64,000 bases of DNA from Bin5 sp963662575 (GCA_963662575.1 OY759723.1:1550001-1614000); one strand, 5' to 3'; positions 8,858 through 19,177 are shown, numbered from the stretch's first letter. A program made the numbers and translations. Notes: generated from the sequence alone by a model not told the origin.

Positions 8858-9667
8858 TCAGTTGTCCTGCACGCTCGCGATCGTTTCCCGCAGCATGGAA
8901 ACCGACTGCGCCAGGGCCGCTTTCGGCTCGCCGGCAACGCGGCATTCATATGTCAAAAAGCCCTTGAAATCGACGTCGGCCAAAGCCTGAATGCCCGCCC
9001 GCCAGTCGATGTCACCAATACCCGGCTGGACACGCGTATTGTCAGCTACGTGGATATGGCCGATGTACGGGCCGATCTTGCGGATCGTCGCCGGTGTGTC
9101 GACTTCCTCGATGTGCATGTGGAAGAAATCGGTCAGCAGAGCCACACCAGGAGGGTCCCCCGCCTTCTGGATGATTTCCACCCCGTCCTCCTGCCGCCGC
9201 AGCAGATGTTGCTCATAGCGGTTGAGAGGCTCTAACAACAGCAGCGTGCCATGACTGTCAGCGAACGCGGCCAGCTCCCGTGTGATCTCGACCAGAAGCT
9301 CCTTTTCCAGCGCCACCGCATCCTTGAGCGGCGAAAGATCTGGCAGCCGCGGCGGGCCGAAGATCGGCGGCACAATCTGCCCGACCGCGCCGAAGTGGCC
9401 GCAGGCTTCCAGGTTGCGCCTGGATTCGTCGATGCTGTCCTCGCGTTTGGCCGGGTCCGGGTCCAACCAGTCAAACGTGGCCTGGCCGCAAATGGAGGAA
9501 ATGCCCACCGTGCGATTGCTGAAAGCGGCCTCGTATTCACTGATGCGGTCATAAAGTCGCGATCGGCCCTGGACTTCGACACCGTCGATCTGCAGAGCCT
9601 CGGCGCAATCCAGCTTCTCGGTCAGCGTTGCGCCCGGCAACAGGTTTTCCTGTATTGAGATGTACAT
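8858..9667 (-). CDS. Sugar phosphate isomerase/epimerase (TIM barrel)
   Basis: Member of the xylose isomerase-like TIM-barrel family (AP endonuclease 2 superfamily), which includes hydroxypyruvate isomerase, tagatose epimerase and inosose enzymes. Metal-site residues fit the family: the Glu in LLLEPLNRYE, the Asp and His in LLTDFFHMHIEE, the His in YIGHIHVADNTR, and a final Glu in FLTYECRVAG. Length 269 is typical. The start follows AAAGGAGA. It stands alone on its strand, but a Gfo/Idh dehydrogenase and a hydroxyacid dehydrogenase lie nearby, a combination common in inositol or uncommon sugar catabolism. Exact substrate cannot be read from the sequence. Confidence 0.88.
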   Translation of the reverse strand: MYISIQENLLPGATLTEKLDCAEALQIDGVEVQGRSRLYDRISEYEAAFSNRTVGISSICGQATFDWLDPDPAKREDSIDESRRNLEACGHFGAVGQIVPPIFGPPRLPDLSPLKDAVALEKELLVEITRELAAFADSHGTLLLLEPLNRYEQHLLRRQEDGVEIIQKAGDPPGVALLTDFFHMHIEEVDTPATIRKIGPYIGHIHVADNTRVQPGIGDIDWRAGIQALADVDFKGFLTYECRVAGEPKAALAQSVSMLRETIASVQDN

Positions 9668-10063
9668 TCGGTCTCCTTTAGGACGAGCGGTCTTGTCGTC
9701 AAAATGATGTTGTGCGATCTATCATACCAGGATGGGCTAGGGGACGCCGGCCTGGACGCTCCTCCATCCTGACAGTGTGTTCACTATGAGAGTCTGCTTT
9801 TCCCGTGTCGCGCAATCCGCGTGCCTGCACCTCGTGTCAAACAGGACCTGCATCAGTCCTTATCTGGACTTGGCGCGACCTTGGACAAGGCGCATGAGTG
9901 TCGCACAGCAGGAGTCCGTGTTATCCGTGCTCATATAGCGAAGCGGTCGCGCATGTGATACACTCAAATACCGGTTTGATCTGTCCGTTATTACATAGTG
10001 GAACCGTTGTAGTCAACAACCACCGTCTTTCCGCTATCTTGTTCATCTGATCTTTGTTGCAAA
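9668..10063. other. Gap with a dispersed short repeat
   Basis: 396 bp without a credible gene. It contains one copy of the GCGAAGCGG(T)NGCGCAT element (9933-9970), the same element found at 10961-11022 and elsewhere. No clear promoter was found for the gene that follows. Confidence 0.7.
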
Positions 10064-10927
10064 GTGATTAACCACAACGCACCGCGCTCCTCCCAGCCAG
10101 GCGCGCATTCGACAAACTCCGCTGACGATGACGGCTGGGTCCAGGAGCCGCCATCCGCCGCTGACCAGAATGCTGCTGAACCAGGCAGCTCACACACACG
10201 CGCAGATAGCGAAGCGACAGTGCATCAACCAAACGCACTCACAGTCCACCGGCGCAACGTACCCGTCTTGAAGCCGGAAGTCATCATCGAAATTCCCCCG
10301 CCCGTCAGCAGGACTCGGCGTTTTGTCTGGCTGGGCGCGGTCGCCGTTCCCCTCATCATCACCTTGATTGGCCTCTCCGCGCTGGCAATTCGGTCCCAGA
10401 CCGTTTCAACCACCGCCCAGGAGGCAACTGTAGAGGCGCGCGTCGCCATACGCCTGGCCGAAGAACGGGCGAAGAACCACCCTCAGTACGCCGCCACCGC
10501 CGCCGTGGAGGCAACTGTAGAAGCGCGCGTCGCGATGCGCCTGGCCGAAGAACGGGCATCCCTGTCCCAGCAACTGCCGACGATCGCCTCTGCGGGTGAA
10601 CCGGCGGTGAGCATCACCACTGCCAACGCCCCCGCCACCCCTGCTGCCGCCGAAGCTGCACCTCTCTATGCCCGCTCCTCTGTCGTGTTGAATCTCCGCC
10701 GGGGTCCCGGCGAAAGCTACGAATCGTTGGGGCTGGTCCCGCCCGGCGAACAGCTGCGCCTGCTCGGCCGCACCGTAGACAGCGGCTGGTTCTTCGTATC
10801 GTTGACCGACGGTTTCTCGGCAGAAGAAGAGCAGGGATGGGTGGCTGGCTGGTTGGTGGATGTCCCCGGAGACCCAATGCTTCTCGACGTTGTATCGCCC
10901 AATCCCCTCGCGACGCAGCGCGAGTAG
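10064..10927 (+). CDS. Membrane-anchored SH3-like domain protein
   Basis: Function not known. 287 residues from a GTG start. An Asn/Ser/Pro-rich N-terminal tail (~85 residues) precedes one transmembrane helix (VWLGAVAVPLIITLIGLSAL), two copies of a short helical repeat (EATVEARVA-RLAEERA, about residues 125-140 and 147-165), a Pro/Ala linker, and a C-terminal bacterial SH3 domain (VLNLRRGPGESYESLGLVPPGEQLRLLG...GWVAGWLVD). Such SH3 domains usually bind peptidoglycan or peptides outside the membrane. Its N-terminal region (10201-10228) includes a copy of the dispersed GCGAAGCG repeat read as SEATVHQ. The start has only a weak ribosome binding site and could be further in. Confidence 0.75.
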   Translation: MINHNAPRSSQPGAHSTNSADDDGWVQEPPSAADQNAAEPGSSHTRADSEATVHQPNALTVHRRNVPVLKPEVIIEIPPPVSRTRRFVWLGAVAVPLIITLIGLSALAIRSQTVSTTAQEATVEARVAIRLAEERAKNHPQYAATAAVEATVEARVAMRLAEERASLSQQLPTIASAGEPAVSITTANAPATPAAAEAAPLYARSSVVLNLRRGPGESYESLGLVPPGEQLRLLGRTVDSGWFFVSLTDGFSAEEEQGWVAGWLVDVPGDPMLLDVVSPNPLATQRE

Positions 10928-10960
10928 CAGCCGTCAACTGGTAACAGAGCCTCGCATCCA

Positions 10961-11022
10961 TATATCCAAGCGGTCGCGCATCTGACACTGCACGCGCAAA
11001 TATCGAAGCGGTAGCGCATTCA
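10961..11022. repeat. Two tandem copies of a dispersed ~39-bp element
   Basis: Unit of the form ATATNNNAAGCGGTNGCGCATCTGACACTGCNCGCGCA, starting at 10961 and again near 11000. A similar tandem pair is at 18627-18680 and a single copy at 9933. Related cores lie within coding sequence at 10205-10228 and 34955-34982. Confidence 0.8.
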
Positions 11023-11072
11023 ACAACCGTCTATCGCCGATCATCCTCCACGCCTGCCCCGCCTCGTCTGCA

Positions 11073-12344
11073 CTACAGCCCCAGCGCGTCGTCGATCTCC
11101 TCCTGGTAGGTCCGCACCGCGCCCGACAACAACTCCTCAAGTCCGACTGCGCGCCCGACAGCCGCCGATTCGTACGCGCCCAGAATCGCCGCCACCGCGA
11201 TCATCCCATCGCGTCCGTCCACCTCCGGCGCACGGCCCTGCAACACTGCCTCACCGAAGTCGTGATATTCGATCGCCAGCAGCCTGGCGTCCAGCGTCAT
11301 CTCGGCATGGGGCACGTCGGGCCGTTCGTAGACTACGCCATCCGCGCCGAACAACCGCGCCGTGATGGCGTTCAGAGAGAAGTCGGGCAGCAGGCTCAAA
11401 ATCTCCTTGCCCTCCAACGTCCGCTCCTCCAGCCGCAGCCGTACCGCCTCGCCCGTCCGGTCCCGCGGAACGTCCAGCGCGCCCCAGCGGCCGTGAACAC
11501 TGCGCTCGAAACGACCGCTCCCCCTGCCCCCGCCCAAGTGCGAGAACTGCACCGTCGCGCCCGACTGCATCGCGTACTGCGCCAGAATCGAGTCCTCGCC
11601 CGTAGCCTCAACCGTCTCCGGGTAGGTGCGCGTCTGCTCCCGGTAAGAGATCAGCGGGTGATTCTCGGCGACGGGACGCCGGCGCACCGGCTCCACGATC
11701 AACCCCCGCCCAAAGATGCGCTCGTATTCGCCCAGATAGTAGCGGATGATATCGGCGTAGTGGACGCCCATGTCCAGGCCAATCGCCCCCTTCTCCTTCA
11801 GATGCCGCCATGGCGTGGCCGACATCACATCGTTGCCGCCGAGCGATGTCTGGATCATCAAAAGTGGGTCGCCCAGGATTCCGGCGTCGATCACCGCACG
11901 CACCATCCGGTTGACCGGATCGCGGCGGTAATTCTCCGCGGTCGCCAGCACAGTGCCGCTCTGTTCGGCGGCGTTGATAATGCGTTGGCAGGCCCGTATC
12001 GTGATGCCCAGCGGTTTCTCCACCAGCGCGTGTTTGCCGGCCGCCAGCGCCGCCGTCGCGATTTCATGGTGGCTGGAGCCGTCCGTAACCACATCGACCG
12101 CGGCAACGTCCGGGTGCGCCAGCATGCGGTCCAGATCGGTAAAGATCAGGGGCTTGCGACCGAACAGGCGCTCCACCTCCCCTGCAATCCGCTCGGCATT
12201 GTCACGGTTGATATCGCAGACCGCCATCAACTCCACATTCGACATGCCGGTCTCTTCCAGCGTGTGGTACGCGATCGTGTGGCGATGGCCCATGCCGCCG
12301 CACCCTACTACACAGATGGGAACTCGTTCACTGTTCTGGCTCAT
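11073..12344 (-). CDS. Gfo/Idh/MocA-family oxidoreductase
   Basis: NAD(P)-dependent dehydrogenase of sugars, inositols or their derivatives. The Rossmann motif VVGCGGMGHRH is at residues ~9-19, and the family EKP motif (ALVEKPLGIT) at about 95-105. The C-terminal alpha/beta domain includes the GVHYADIIRYYLGE segment that usually holds the catalytic His. Length is 423 residues from the ATG at 12344, with AAGGAAGG just upstream; an upstream in-frame ATG at 12443 has no support. It is third in the minus-strand set dehydrogenase - TPP enzyme - Gfo/Idh, with 118 bp to the TPP gene, so the three may share a pathway. Substrate unknown. Confidence 0.9.
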   Translation of the reverse strand: MSQNSERVPICVVGCGGMGHRHTIAYHTLEETGMSNVELMAVCDINRDNAERIAGEVERLFGRKPLIFTDLDRMLAHPDVAAVDVVTDGSSHHEIATAALAAGKHALVEKPLGITIRACQRIINAAEQSGTVLATAENYRRDPVNRMVRAVIDAGILGDPLLMIQTSLGGNDVMSATPWRHLKEKGAIGLDMGVHYADIIRYYLGEYERIFGRGLIVEPVRRRPVAENHPLISYREQTRTYPETVEATGEDSILAQYAMQSGATVQFSHLGGGRGSGRFERSVHGRWGALDVPRDRTGEAVRLRLEERTLEGKEILSLLPDFSLNAITARLFGADGVVYERPDVPHAEMTLDARLLAIEYHDFGEAVLQGRAPEVDGRDGMIAVAAILGAYESAAVGRAVGLEELLSGAVRTYQEEIDDALGL

Positions 12345-12462
12345 CAGTCCTTCCTTAACTGCAGTGACCGGCTGCCAGTAACCCCCACAAGACGCCGGCA
12401 ACCGGCCACTATCCTTATTTGCTGTCCACGATTCACTAACCACTGACCACTAACCACTGCCG

Positions 12463-14097
12463 TTACATATGTTTCGAGATCTCCGTCTCTTTCGCAGTGA
12501 TGAACTCCAGCAGCACCGGCACGCCTTCCTCTGTCTTCTGGATGCCGCGCTCAATCGCCGGGATGATCTGATCCGGCGTCTCTATCCTCTCACCGTAGCC
12601 GCCGAACGCTTCTGCCATCTTGGCATAGTTGCCGGAGATATCGGTCGCGCCGTACTTCTGTTGAGAGACCGGCATCACCGGAATCTCAATCGCCATCGAG
12701 AAGTTGTTGAACAGGACCGACAGAATAGGAATGCGCTCCCGCACCGCGGTTTCAAAGTCCATGCCGGTAAAGCCAATCGCGGCGTCGCCCCACACATTGA
12801 TGCAGAGCTTGTCCGGGCAGGCCAGCTTGGCGCCCATCGCCAGACCCAGGCCGTAGCCCAACTGCGTCGTCTTGCCCCAGCCAATATAGGAAAGCGGCGT
12901 TATCGACTTCCAGAAAGGCGAAAGCTGATCGCGCGGGCTGCCGGCATCATGCGTGATGATCGTATTGGGCACATCGACCGTGTCGTAAAGATCACGAATC
13001 ACCCGGTAGGGTGACAGGGGTGCGTCGTCGCTGTTGATTTTATGCGCCCACTCGGACTCCCACTTGCCATCGCTCTCAGCAATCTTGGCCGCGACACCGG
13101 CCTGCCTGCCTCGCGTCTGCCCGCCCAGCCGTTCCGACACAGCCGCAAGCAACGCCCGCAGCGTAAGTTCCGCGTCCCCGACCAGAGCGTGCTGACTCAC
13201 GACATCTTTGTTGATATCGGCCGGATCCAAAGTGGCATGGATGATAGTCTTGCCGGCCGGCATACGGACACCGAAGCTGGTGAAGCTGAAACTGCAGCCA
13301 ATGCCGAAGATCACATCGGCGTCGTTGAGGAACTCTGCAACCGCCCTGGCGTGGGAACGGTTGGCCGAGCCGAGGCTCAAAGGATGTGTCTCAGGGAAGG
13401 CGCTCTTGCCGTTGAGCGTGGTCGTCACCGGCGCTTCCAGCAGCTCCGCCAACTCCTGCAGCGCGCCCCATGCCTTGGCATAGTGGACACCCTGGCCGGC
13501 ATAGAGCACCGGCCGTTCCGCCGCTACCAGCATATCCGCCGCCCGCTCCACATCCGCCGGGTCCGGCCCGTAGCGCAGCCGCCGCACAGGTGTGTATTCG
13601 AACTCCGCAACCTCGGCTGAGGAAACATCGGCAGGAATCTCCACCAGCGCCGGCCGCGGCCGCCCGCTTCGCACCGCCGTGAACGCCCGCCGCATCGCAT
13701 CCGCCGTCATCTCCGGCGTCGTCAGCTGCTCGCTCGACTTGGTCACCGAAGCATAGCTCTGGGCAGAGTTGAAGTTGGGCTGCACCTGGTTGATCGCCCG
13801 CGGATAGCCGCCCGGCAGCACCACGATCGGGGCGGAATCGCCGAATGCCTGTGCCACACCGCCGAACGCGTTCTCTGAACCGGGCCCGGACTGCATGCAG
13901 AAAACACCTATCTTGTCGCCCGAACTCAGGCGGCTGATGGCGTCCGCCATGTGCAAGCCGATCCGCTCCTGCCTCACGATGATTGTGCGGATGTCCAGTT
14001 TGGCGGCCGATTCGATGAGATAGTTTACCGGATAGGCAAAAAGAATCTCGGTGCCCTCCTCTTTCAGGCAGTGAGCGACAACGTCAACGACTTGCAT
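12463..14097 (-). CDS. Thiamine pyrophosphate-dependent enzyme (acetolactate synthase-like)
   Basis: 544 residues with the three domains of the pyruvate oxidase/acetolactate synthase family. The N-terminal domain carries the cofactor-activating Glu in IIVRQERIGLHMADAISR, followed by the central domain with LVAAERPVLYAGQGV. The C-terminal domain holds the TPP motif, here VWGDAAIGFTG...FNN, with GDA in place of the usual GDG. The start follows AAGGAGA. It could act on a 2-oxo acid made by the neighbouring dehydrogenases. Oxalyl-CoA decarboxylase, sulfoacetaldehyde acetyltransferase and inositol-ring hydrolase (IolD) also belong to this fold, so the reaction is not assigned. Confidence 0.88.
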   Translation of the reverse strand: MQVVDVVAHCLKEEGTEILFAYPVNYLIESAAKLDIRTIIVRQERIGLHMADAISRLSSGDKIGVFCMQSGPGSENAFGGVAQAFGDSAPIVVLPGGYPRAINQVQPNFNSAQSYASVTKSSEQLTTPEMTADAMRRAFTAVRSGRPRPALVEIPADVSSAEVAEFEYTPVRRLRYGPDPADVERAADMLVAAERPVLYAGQGVHYAKAWGALQELAELLEAPVTTTLNGKSAFPETHPLSLGSANRSHARAVAEFLNDADVIFGIGCSFSFTSFGVRMPAGKTIIHATLDPADINKDVVSQHALVGDAELTLRALLAAVSERLGGQTRGRQAGVAAKIAESDGKWESEWAHKINSDDAPLSPYRVIRDLYDTVDVPNTIITHDAGSPRDQLSPFWKSITPLSYIGWGKTTQLGYGLGLAMGAKLACPDKLCINVWGDAAIGFTGMDFETAVRERIPILSVLFNNFSMAIEIPVMPVSQQKYGATDISGNYAKMAEAFGGYGERIETPDQIIPAIERGIQKTEEGVPVLLEFITAKETEISKHM

Positions 14098-14234
14098 GCT
14101 ATGGTCTCCTTAAGTGTGATTTCATTCTGGTATCAGGACGCCTCGCAAAGGCTGCGCCCTGGGATCGCGCGACTCTCGCCCGCTAGTGGCCTACACGCAA
14201 TCCAGGGAAAGCGCGTCTTCCATCTAAACGTACA

Positions 14235-15185
14235 TCAGTAACCGCGTTCGATTCCTACCGTATTCTGTAGCGGTTCGCCATTCAGATAGCGTTTCAAGTT
14301 GTCGCTCATAATACGCCTGACATTGGAAGTGGTCTGGACCGATGAGGGCGAACTGTGCGGTGTGATGAACAGATTCGGCGCGTCCCACAGCGGATCGTCC
14401 GCCGGCAGCGGCTCCGTGGCCGCCACATCCAGCGCGGCGCCGGCCAGCTTGCCCTCATCCAACATCCGGATCAGAGTCGGCTCATCAATGATGCCCCCGC
14501 GCGAGATGACAATGAAAAAGGCTTCCGGCTGCAGGAGGGCCAGTTCGTCCGGCCCGACCATGCCCCGCGTTTCGGCAGTGATCGGGACCGTCACCACCAC
14601 CACGTCCGAACCCCGCAACAGCGCCGGCATGCCGTCCATCAACTGCAGGTCCGACACATAGTCGGGTTTCTCCATCGGATTGACGTCGACCGCGCTGACC
14701 TCCATCTCAAATGCCGCCGCCCGTTTTGCGATCTGCCGGCCGATATTCCCCAGGCCGACGATGCCCATCTTCAAACCGGCCAGACCCACCAGCCGCGTGC
14801 CCTCGGGGACGCCCCACTCGTGCCGCTGTTGCGCTTTGTGAAGCGGACCGAATCCGCGCGTCAGGAACACCAGCATCCCCATCGTATGCTCTGCAATCGT
14901 CTTAGCGTGCGCCCCCCGCGTATTGCAGACTGTTATCCCCCGCTCCGCCAGCTCCGGCACACTGGGCATCCATTCCACGCCCGCGCTGGACGCCTGGATC
15001 CAGCGGATATTGGGCGCAGCCTGCAACTGGACGCTGTTCATCGGGCCGAAGGCGGCCTCGGCGTCGGCTGCCTGCGCCGCAATCTTCTCAGTCGTATCCG
15101 CAAACACAAACTCCACCTGCGGAAACTCCTGCCGGAAGCCATCCACAAATCTATCGACCCACCCCGCTGTTATCAGAACTTTCAT
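14235..15185 (-). CDS. D-2-hydroxyacid dehydrogenase
   Basis: NAD-dependent oxidoreductase interconverting 2-hydroxy acids and 2-oxo acids. The cofactor motif is GLGNIGRQIA in the middle of the protein. The catalytic triad is visible: Arg in ISRGGIIDE, the following Glu region (LDVAATEPLP), and His in LFITPHSSPSS. 316 residues from the ATG at 15185, which follows GGAGAG; an in-frame start at 15329 would add 48 residues unlike the family. It is probably the first gene of the minus-strand set with the TPP enzyme (137 bp away) and the Gfo/Idh dehydrogenase. Confidence 0.92.
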   Translation of the reverse strand: MKVLITAGWVDRFVDGFRQEFPQVEFVFADTTEKIAAQAADAEAAFGPMNSVQLQAAPNIRWIQASSAGVEWMPSVPELAERGITVCNTRGAHAKTIAEHTMGMLVFLTRGFGPLHKAQQRHEWGVPEGTRLVGLAGLKMGIVGLGNIGRQIAKRAAAFEMEVSAVDVNPMEKPDYVSDLQLMDGMPALLRGSDVVVVTVPITAETRGMVGPDELALLQPEAFFIVISRGGIIDEPTLIRMLDEGKLAGAALDVAATEPLPADDPLWDAPNLFITPHSSPSSVQTTSNVRRIMSDNLKRYLNGEPLQNTVGIERGY

Positions 15186-15582
15186 TGTGCTCTCCATCGT
15201 GAGGTTGAACGTTGCCGTGAAAAGTGAATCGTGGTTAGTGGGTCTGCTATCCACTAACCACTGAGGTCTTGCCATTATACACCAGAACGGCAGGGCACAG
15301 CATAGCGCGCATAGAGGGGTGCGTCCCAAATTATTGTGTCGTTTCGTTGCGCCCTTTCAGCTGGCCCAGAATATCCGCAACGTCTCAGCGACAGACAGTT
15401 CGCGACCCTGAGTGAGGCGAGCGAAGGTGTTCTCTCTCCTCGCCTTTAGGCGTCTGCGCCCGTAGGCGTCCTTACACGAAATACAAGGGAGATGCCTTGC
15501 GCGCCAGTGTTCCGCCCTCTGCAGGGCAGCCCTTACAGCCGCGCGCCGGTCTGCTTTCGCCAGAAGCGCAAATTCCCTCAAA
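15186..15582. repeat. Gap made of dispersed intergenic modules
   Basis: 397 bp without a gene. 15215-15268 is a CACTAACCACT-type low-complexity segment, inverted relative to the one at 12427-12461. 15325-15350 resembles 1190-1215. 15396-15440 resembles 4089-4130 (CCTGAGTGAGNCGAG). 15444-15472 is an inverted piece of the start of the GC-rich module. Confidence 0.7.
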
Positions 15583-17961
15583 TTATTCTGGTGTGGTGGA
15601 CTTCGCCATCCGGTAACCGGTGCGAGGCTCGGTAAATATGTAGGTGGGGTTCTTGGCATCATCACCCAATTTGCGGCGCAGGCTCTTGACAACGGTGCGC
15701 ATCGGCCGCAGATCGCCATCACCCCTTATGCTCCACAGACGTCGCAGCAGTTGCCCGTAGGTCAGCGCCCGCCCGCTGTTGCTCGCAAGCTCGACAAGCA
15801 TCCGGTACTCGATAGCGGTGAGCCGGACCTGCTTGCCCGCAAGGCGCACCTGCCGTTCAACGTAGTCGATCGTCAGGCCCCCCAGTGTATATGGCTCTGA
15901 CGGCTCGATCTGTTCAGACGCTTCGCGACGCCGTAAGGCCGCTCTGATCCGCGCCGTAAGCTCCGAAGGCGGGAACGGCTTGACAACGTAATCGACGGCG
16001 CCCATGTCCAACGCCTGAACGACAACCTGTTCCTGCCGATAGGCGGAAATGAAGATGACCGGCACATCCGCGATCGCGAGCAATTCCTCCATCAACTCGA
16101 TTCCGCTGGTGCCGGGGAGCATCATGTCAAGCAAAATCAGGTCCGGCGCGTTTTTCTCCATGAGGCGAACTGCCTCCTCCGGAGTGCCGGTCATAATCGG
16201 CGTATACCCCTCATTGGAAAGGGCATCATGAATGTACCTGAGCGTGTGCGGATCGTCGTCCACCGTAAGTATACGGGGCCTCTCCCGCGGCGAACGCGCC
16301 GCAAGCGGAGCCGGCCCGGCAGAAACCTCGCGCTCAGCCTCAACCGCCACCGGAAGTGTGAAGGTGAACCGGGCGCCCAGGTCGGGCCCGTCGCTCTCGG
16401 CCTGGATCCGCCCGCCATGCGCCTCCACGATCCCCTTGCAGATGGCCAGGCCCAGGCCCACGCCCCCAATGTCATAATCCTCACTGTTGTCGCGGGAAAA
16501 CTTCCGAAACAGGTGCGGCAGCATATCTGCCGGTATGCCCCTGCCCTGGTCGGATACGGAAATCGCAACGTGGGACTTCCTCCGCACGGCGGTCACCCTG
16601 ATGGAGGACGACTCGCGCGAGTGGCTGGCGGCGTTGGTAAGCAAGTTGGTCAGCACCTGAACAATCCGCCGTCTGTCTGCCATGACAAGAGGCAGGTGCG
16701 GCGGAAGGTCGAATTGTACGCTATTGCGTCCCCCTCCGCTCAGAAAGATATTGAATGACTTATCCACCAGCGACGCCACATCCGACGGTTCAGGATTGAC
16801 CGCCAGCGTGCCCGTCTCAATGTGCGCCACGTCAAGCAGGTCGGCGAGCAGATCTCGCATTCTGTCGGCCTGCGTGTCGATAATTCTGTGAAACTGGTTC
16901 AACTCCGCACGGCTCAGTTCCGTCGCAGGGTCCAGCAGCGTCGTGGCCGAGCCTTTGATCGAAGTCAAAGGCGTCCGCAGTTCATGGCTGACCATGCCGA
17001 GGAATTCGGCGCGCAGCCGCCCTTGTATTTCCAGCGACGTCATGTCCTGTAAGGTCACGACGACTGAATCGACCTTCTTCTCCTCCGATAAGACCGGGGT
17101 GGCGTTTATCAAAATTGTGATTGACCTGTCGTTGGGCGCCTGTAAAACGACCTCCTCGGCCCGCAAAATCTCGCCTGTGCTCAGCGCCTGCGCCAAAGGA
17201 AGTTCGGCCAAAGAGATCCTGCGCCCGTCCGCACGCTGCAAGGTCAGGGCTTCAAGCAGATGCTCAATCGGATGGTCCGGCGAACGCAGGCTTTCCAGTA
17301 TCCTCCTCGCTTCGCGGTTGAAGGATGTCGGCGCGCCCGTCTTGGCATCGAAGACAACTACACCCACAGGCGAGGTGTTGATCAGCGTCTCCAGGCTGGC
17401 CCTGGCCCGCTGCTCCTCCTGGTACATGCGCGCGTTCGCAATCACCATCACTGCCTGCGACGCGAACATCACCAGAATCTCTTCATCTTCTTCCGTGAAT
17501 TCCTGCCCCTCTGCGCCTTTCGTCAGATAGATCGCGCCGATCTCGACTCCGTTCTTGCGCAACGGCGCCACCAGGATTGAATCTATCGTCACCGGCGGGC
17601 GAAACGCCTCCAGCCCCAGCGCGCGCGTGAAGTCGTCCAAGTCGCCGATCTGCATCTGCCTTTCAACCCTGTTCAAGCCCCTCAAAAACTTTGTTATCCT
17701 CGGCAATGCAATCAACTTCTCGTGCTCCTCCGGCGTAAAACCGGCGGAAATGAAAACCTGCAAATCTCCCTGTTCTTCATAAACCGCGAGCCCGCCGTAG
17801 CGCGCATCGGTCAGCTCACAGGCATTGTTCAATACCTGCTGCAGCACCTTGTCAAAGTCGAGGTCTTCGTTGATGCTCAGACTGGCGGCGCTCAACCGCG
17901 ACAGGCGGTGACGCGGCGCCGCATTCTCTCGCTTCGGCTCATCGACTGCCATCTTCTCCAT
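15583..17961 (-). CDS. Hybrid kinase-regulator: GAF-PAS-HisKA-HATPase-receiver-winged helix
   Basis: A complete two-component pathway in one 792-residue cytoplasmic chain. Domains: GAF (~20-185), PAS (~190-310), HisKA with phospho-acceptor His326 (VSHELRTPL), HATPase (~425-540; N box LLTNAASHS, G box DQGRGIP), receiver (~563-675; Asp612 in LLDMMLPG, Lys661 in YVVKPF), and an OmpR-type winged helix (~690-790, ending PRTGYRMAK). There are no membrane segments. The start may be the second ATG at 17952, which is better spaced from GGGAGGG. The protein likely senses a cytoplasmic ligand or redox state through GAF/PAS and binds DNA itself. An AT-rich stretch at 17990-18040 is a plausible promoter region. 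A paralogue with the same architecture lies at 57751-60118. Confidence 0.93.
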   Translation of the reverse strand: MEKMAVDEPKRENAAPRHRLSRLSAASLSINEDLDFDKVLQQVLNNACELTDARYGGLAVYEEQGDLQVFISAGFTPEEHEKLIALPRITKFLRGLNRVERQMQIGDLDDFTRALGLEAFRPPVTIDSILVAPLRKNGVEIGAIYLTKGAEGQEFTEEDEEILVMFASQAVMVIANARMYQEEQRARASLETLINTSPVGVVVFDAKTGAPTSFNREARRILESLRSPDHPIEHLLEALTLQRADGRRISLAELPLAQALSTGEILRAEEVVLQAPNDRSITILINATPVLSEEKKVDSVVVTLQDMTSLEIQGRLRAEFLGMVSHELRTPLTSIKGSATTLLDPATELSRAELNQFHRIIDTQADRMRDLLADLLDVAHIETGTLAVNPEPSDVASLVDKSFNIFLSGGGRNSVQFDLPPHLPLVMADRRRIVQVLTNLLTNAASHSRESSSIRVTAVRRKSHVAISVSDQGRGIPADMLPHLFRKFSRDNSEDYDIGGVGLGLAICKGIVEAHGGRIQAESDGPDLGARFTFTLPVAVEAEREVSAGPAPLAARSPRERPRILTVDDDPHTLRYIHDALSNEGYTPIMTGTPEEAVRLMEKNAPDLILLDMMLPGTSGIELMEELLAIADVPVIFISAYRQEQVVVQALDMGAVDYVVKPFPPSELTARIRAALRRREASEQIEPSEPYTLGGLTIDYVERQVRLAGKQVRLTAIEYRMLVELASNSGRALTYGQLLRRLWSIRGDGDLRPMRTVVKSLRRKLGDDAKNPTYIFTEPRTGYRMAKSTTPE

Positions 17962-18774
17962 CCCTCCCTTACATCACTGAAATTGAGCGTAATTCTCATG
18001 TTAATGTAATATATTCTTATTCTGTTATCTTATATTTTGGCGGGGCCTCTTCATGTTGGCTGCTATTGTAACAGTGTAGAATGTAACAGTGTAGAATGTA
18101 ACAGTGCAAAAGTGTTGTCAAAGCACGGAAAAGGCGAACGCGCGGCCAGGCCCGGCGCGCTGGGCAGCTTTGACCGGATCCTGGTCACGCCGTTCAAGAT
18201 GCCGCCGGCCGGCGGCGCTGGCTTGCGAACACCTTTTGTCCGCGAAGGGCCGTGAAGAACTGCAACGTCAAAACCTTTGTCCTCCAAGGGCCACCAAGGG
18301 CCACTAAGAACTGCAACTGCAGAACTGCAACACCAACTGCTATTTCTTATGTCTGCTGTGGACTCCAATTGCAGCGGCAACCCTTCTGCCCGCGCAGAAC
18401 AAAAAAAGTCCTGCCGTTGCCTTTCCTGCCGTTGCCCTTGACCTTCTTCGTGGCCCTTAGTGGCCCTTCGCGGCCCTTCGTGGACAAAAGGTCTTGACGT
18501 TGCAGTTGCAGTTCACCGCAGCCCTTCGTGGATAAAGGGTTTGCAGTTACGCAAAAGCCAGCGGCGCAAAACGCGGGTCGACGATGATCGAATAGCCATT
18601 GCCGGCGCTGTCAACCTGGTCGTCATGCCGCGAAGCGGTAGCGCATCAGACACTGCGCGCATATAGCAAAGCAGTACGCCCCCGCCCTCGGCCTATCCCT
18701 TTCTGCCGAACTGCGCCGCACAGCCAGAATTTGTGGCTGCATTTCCGATGTGCTATAGTTGAAACCTGACATCC
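17962..18774. repeat. Repeat-filled gap, including inverted and direct copies of the ~52-bp unit
   Basis: Holds three tandem copies of a 15-bp unit (TGTAACAGTGTAGAA; 18067-18111). The ~52-bp repeat family of 1488-1825 follows, in inverted orientation at 18226-18320 and direct orientation at 18430-18545, so the two arms could pair. At 18627-18680 there is a tandem pair of the GCGAAGCGGTAGCGCAT element. No credible gene. Confidence 0.8.

Positions 18775-19177
<403 letters not shown>

Noticed and set aside
12427..12461. CACTAACCACTGACCACTAACCACT segment considered as a regulatory direct repeat
   Set aside because: Similar low-complexity text occurs at 15215-15268 and 35385-35425 at unrelated gene ends, so it is better treated as an intergenic filler repeat.
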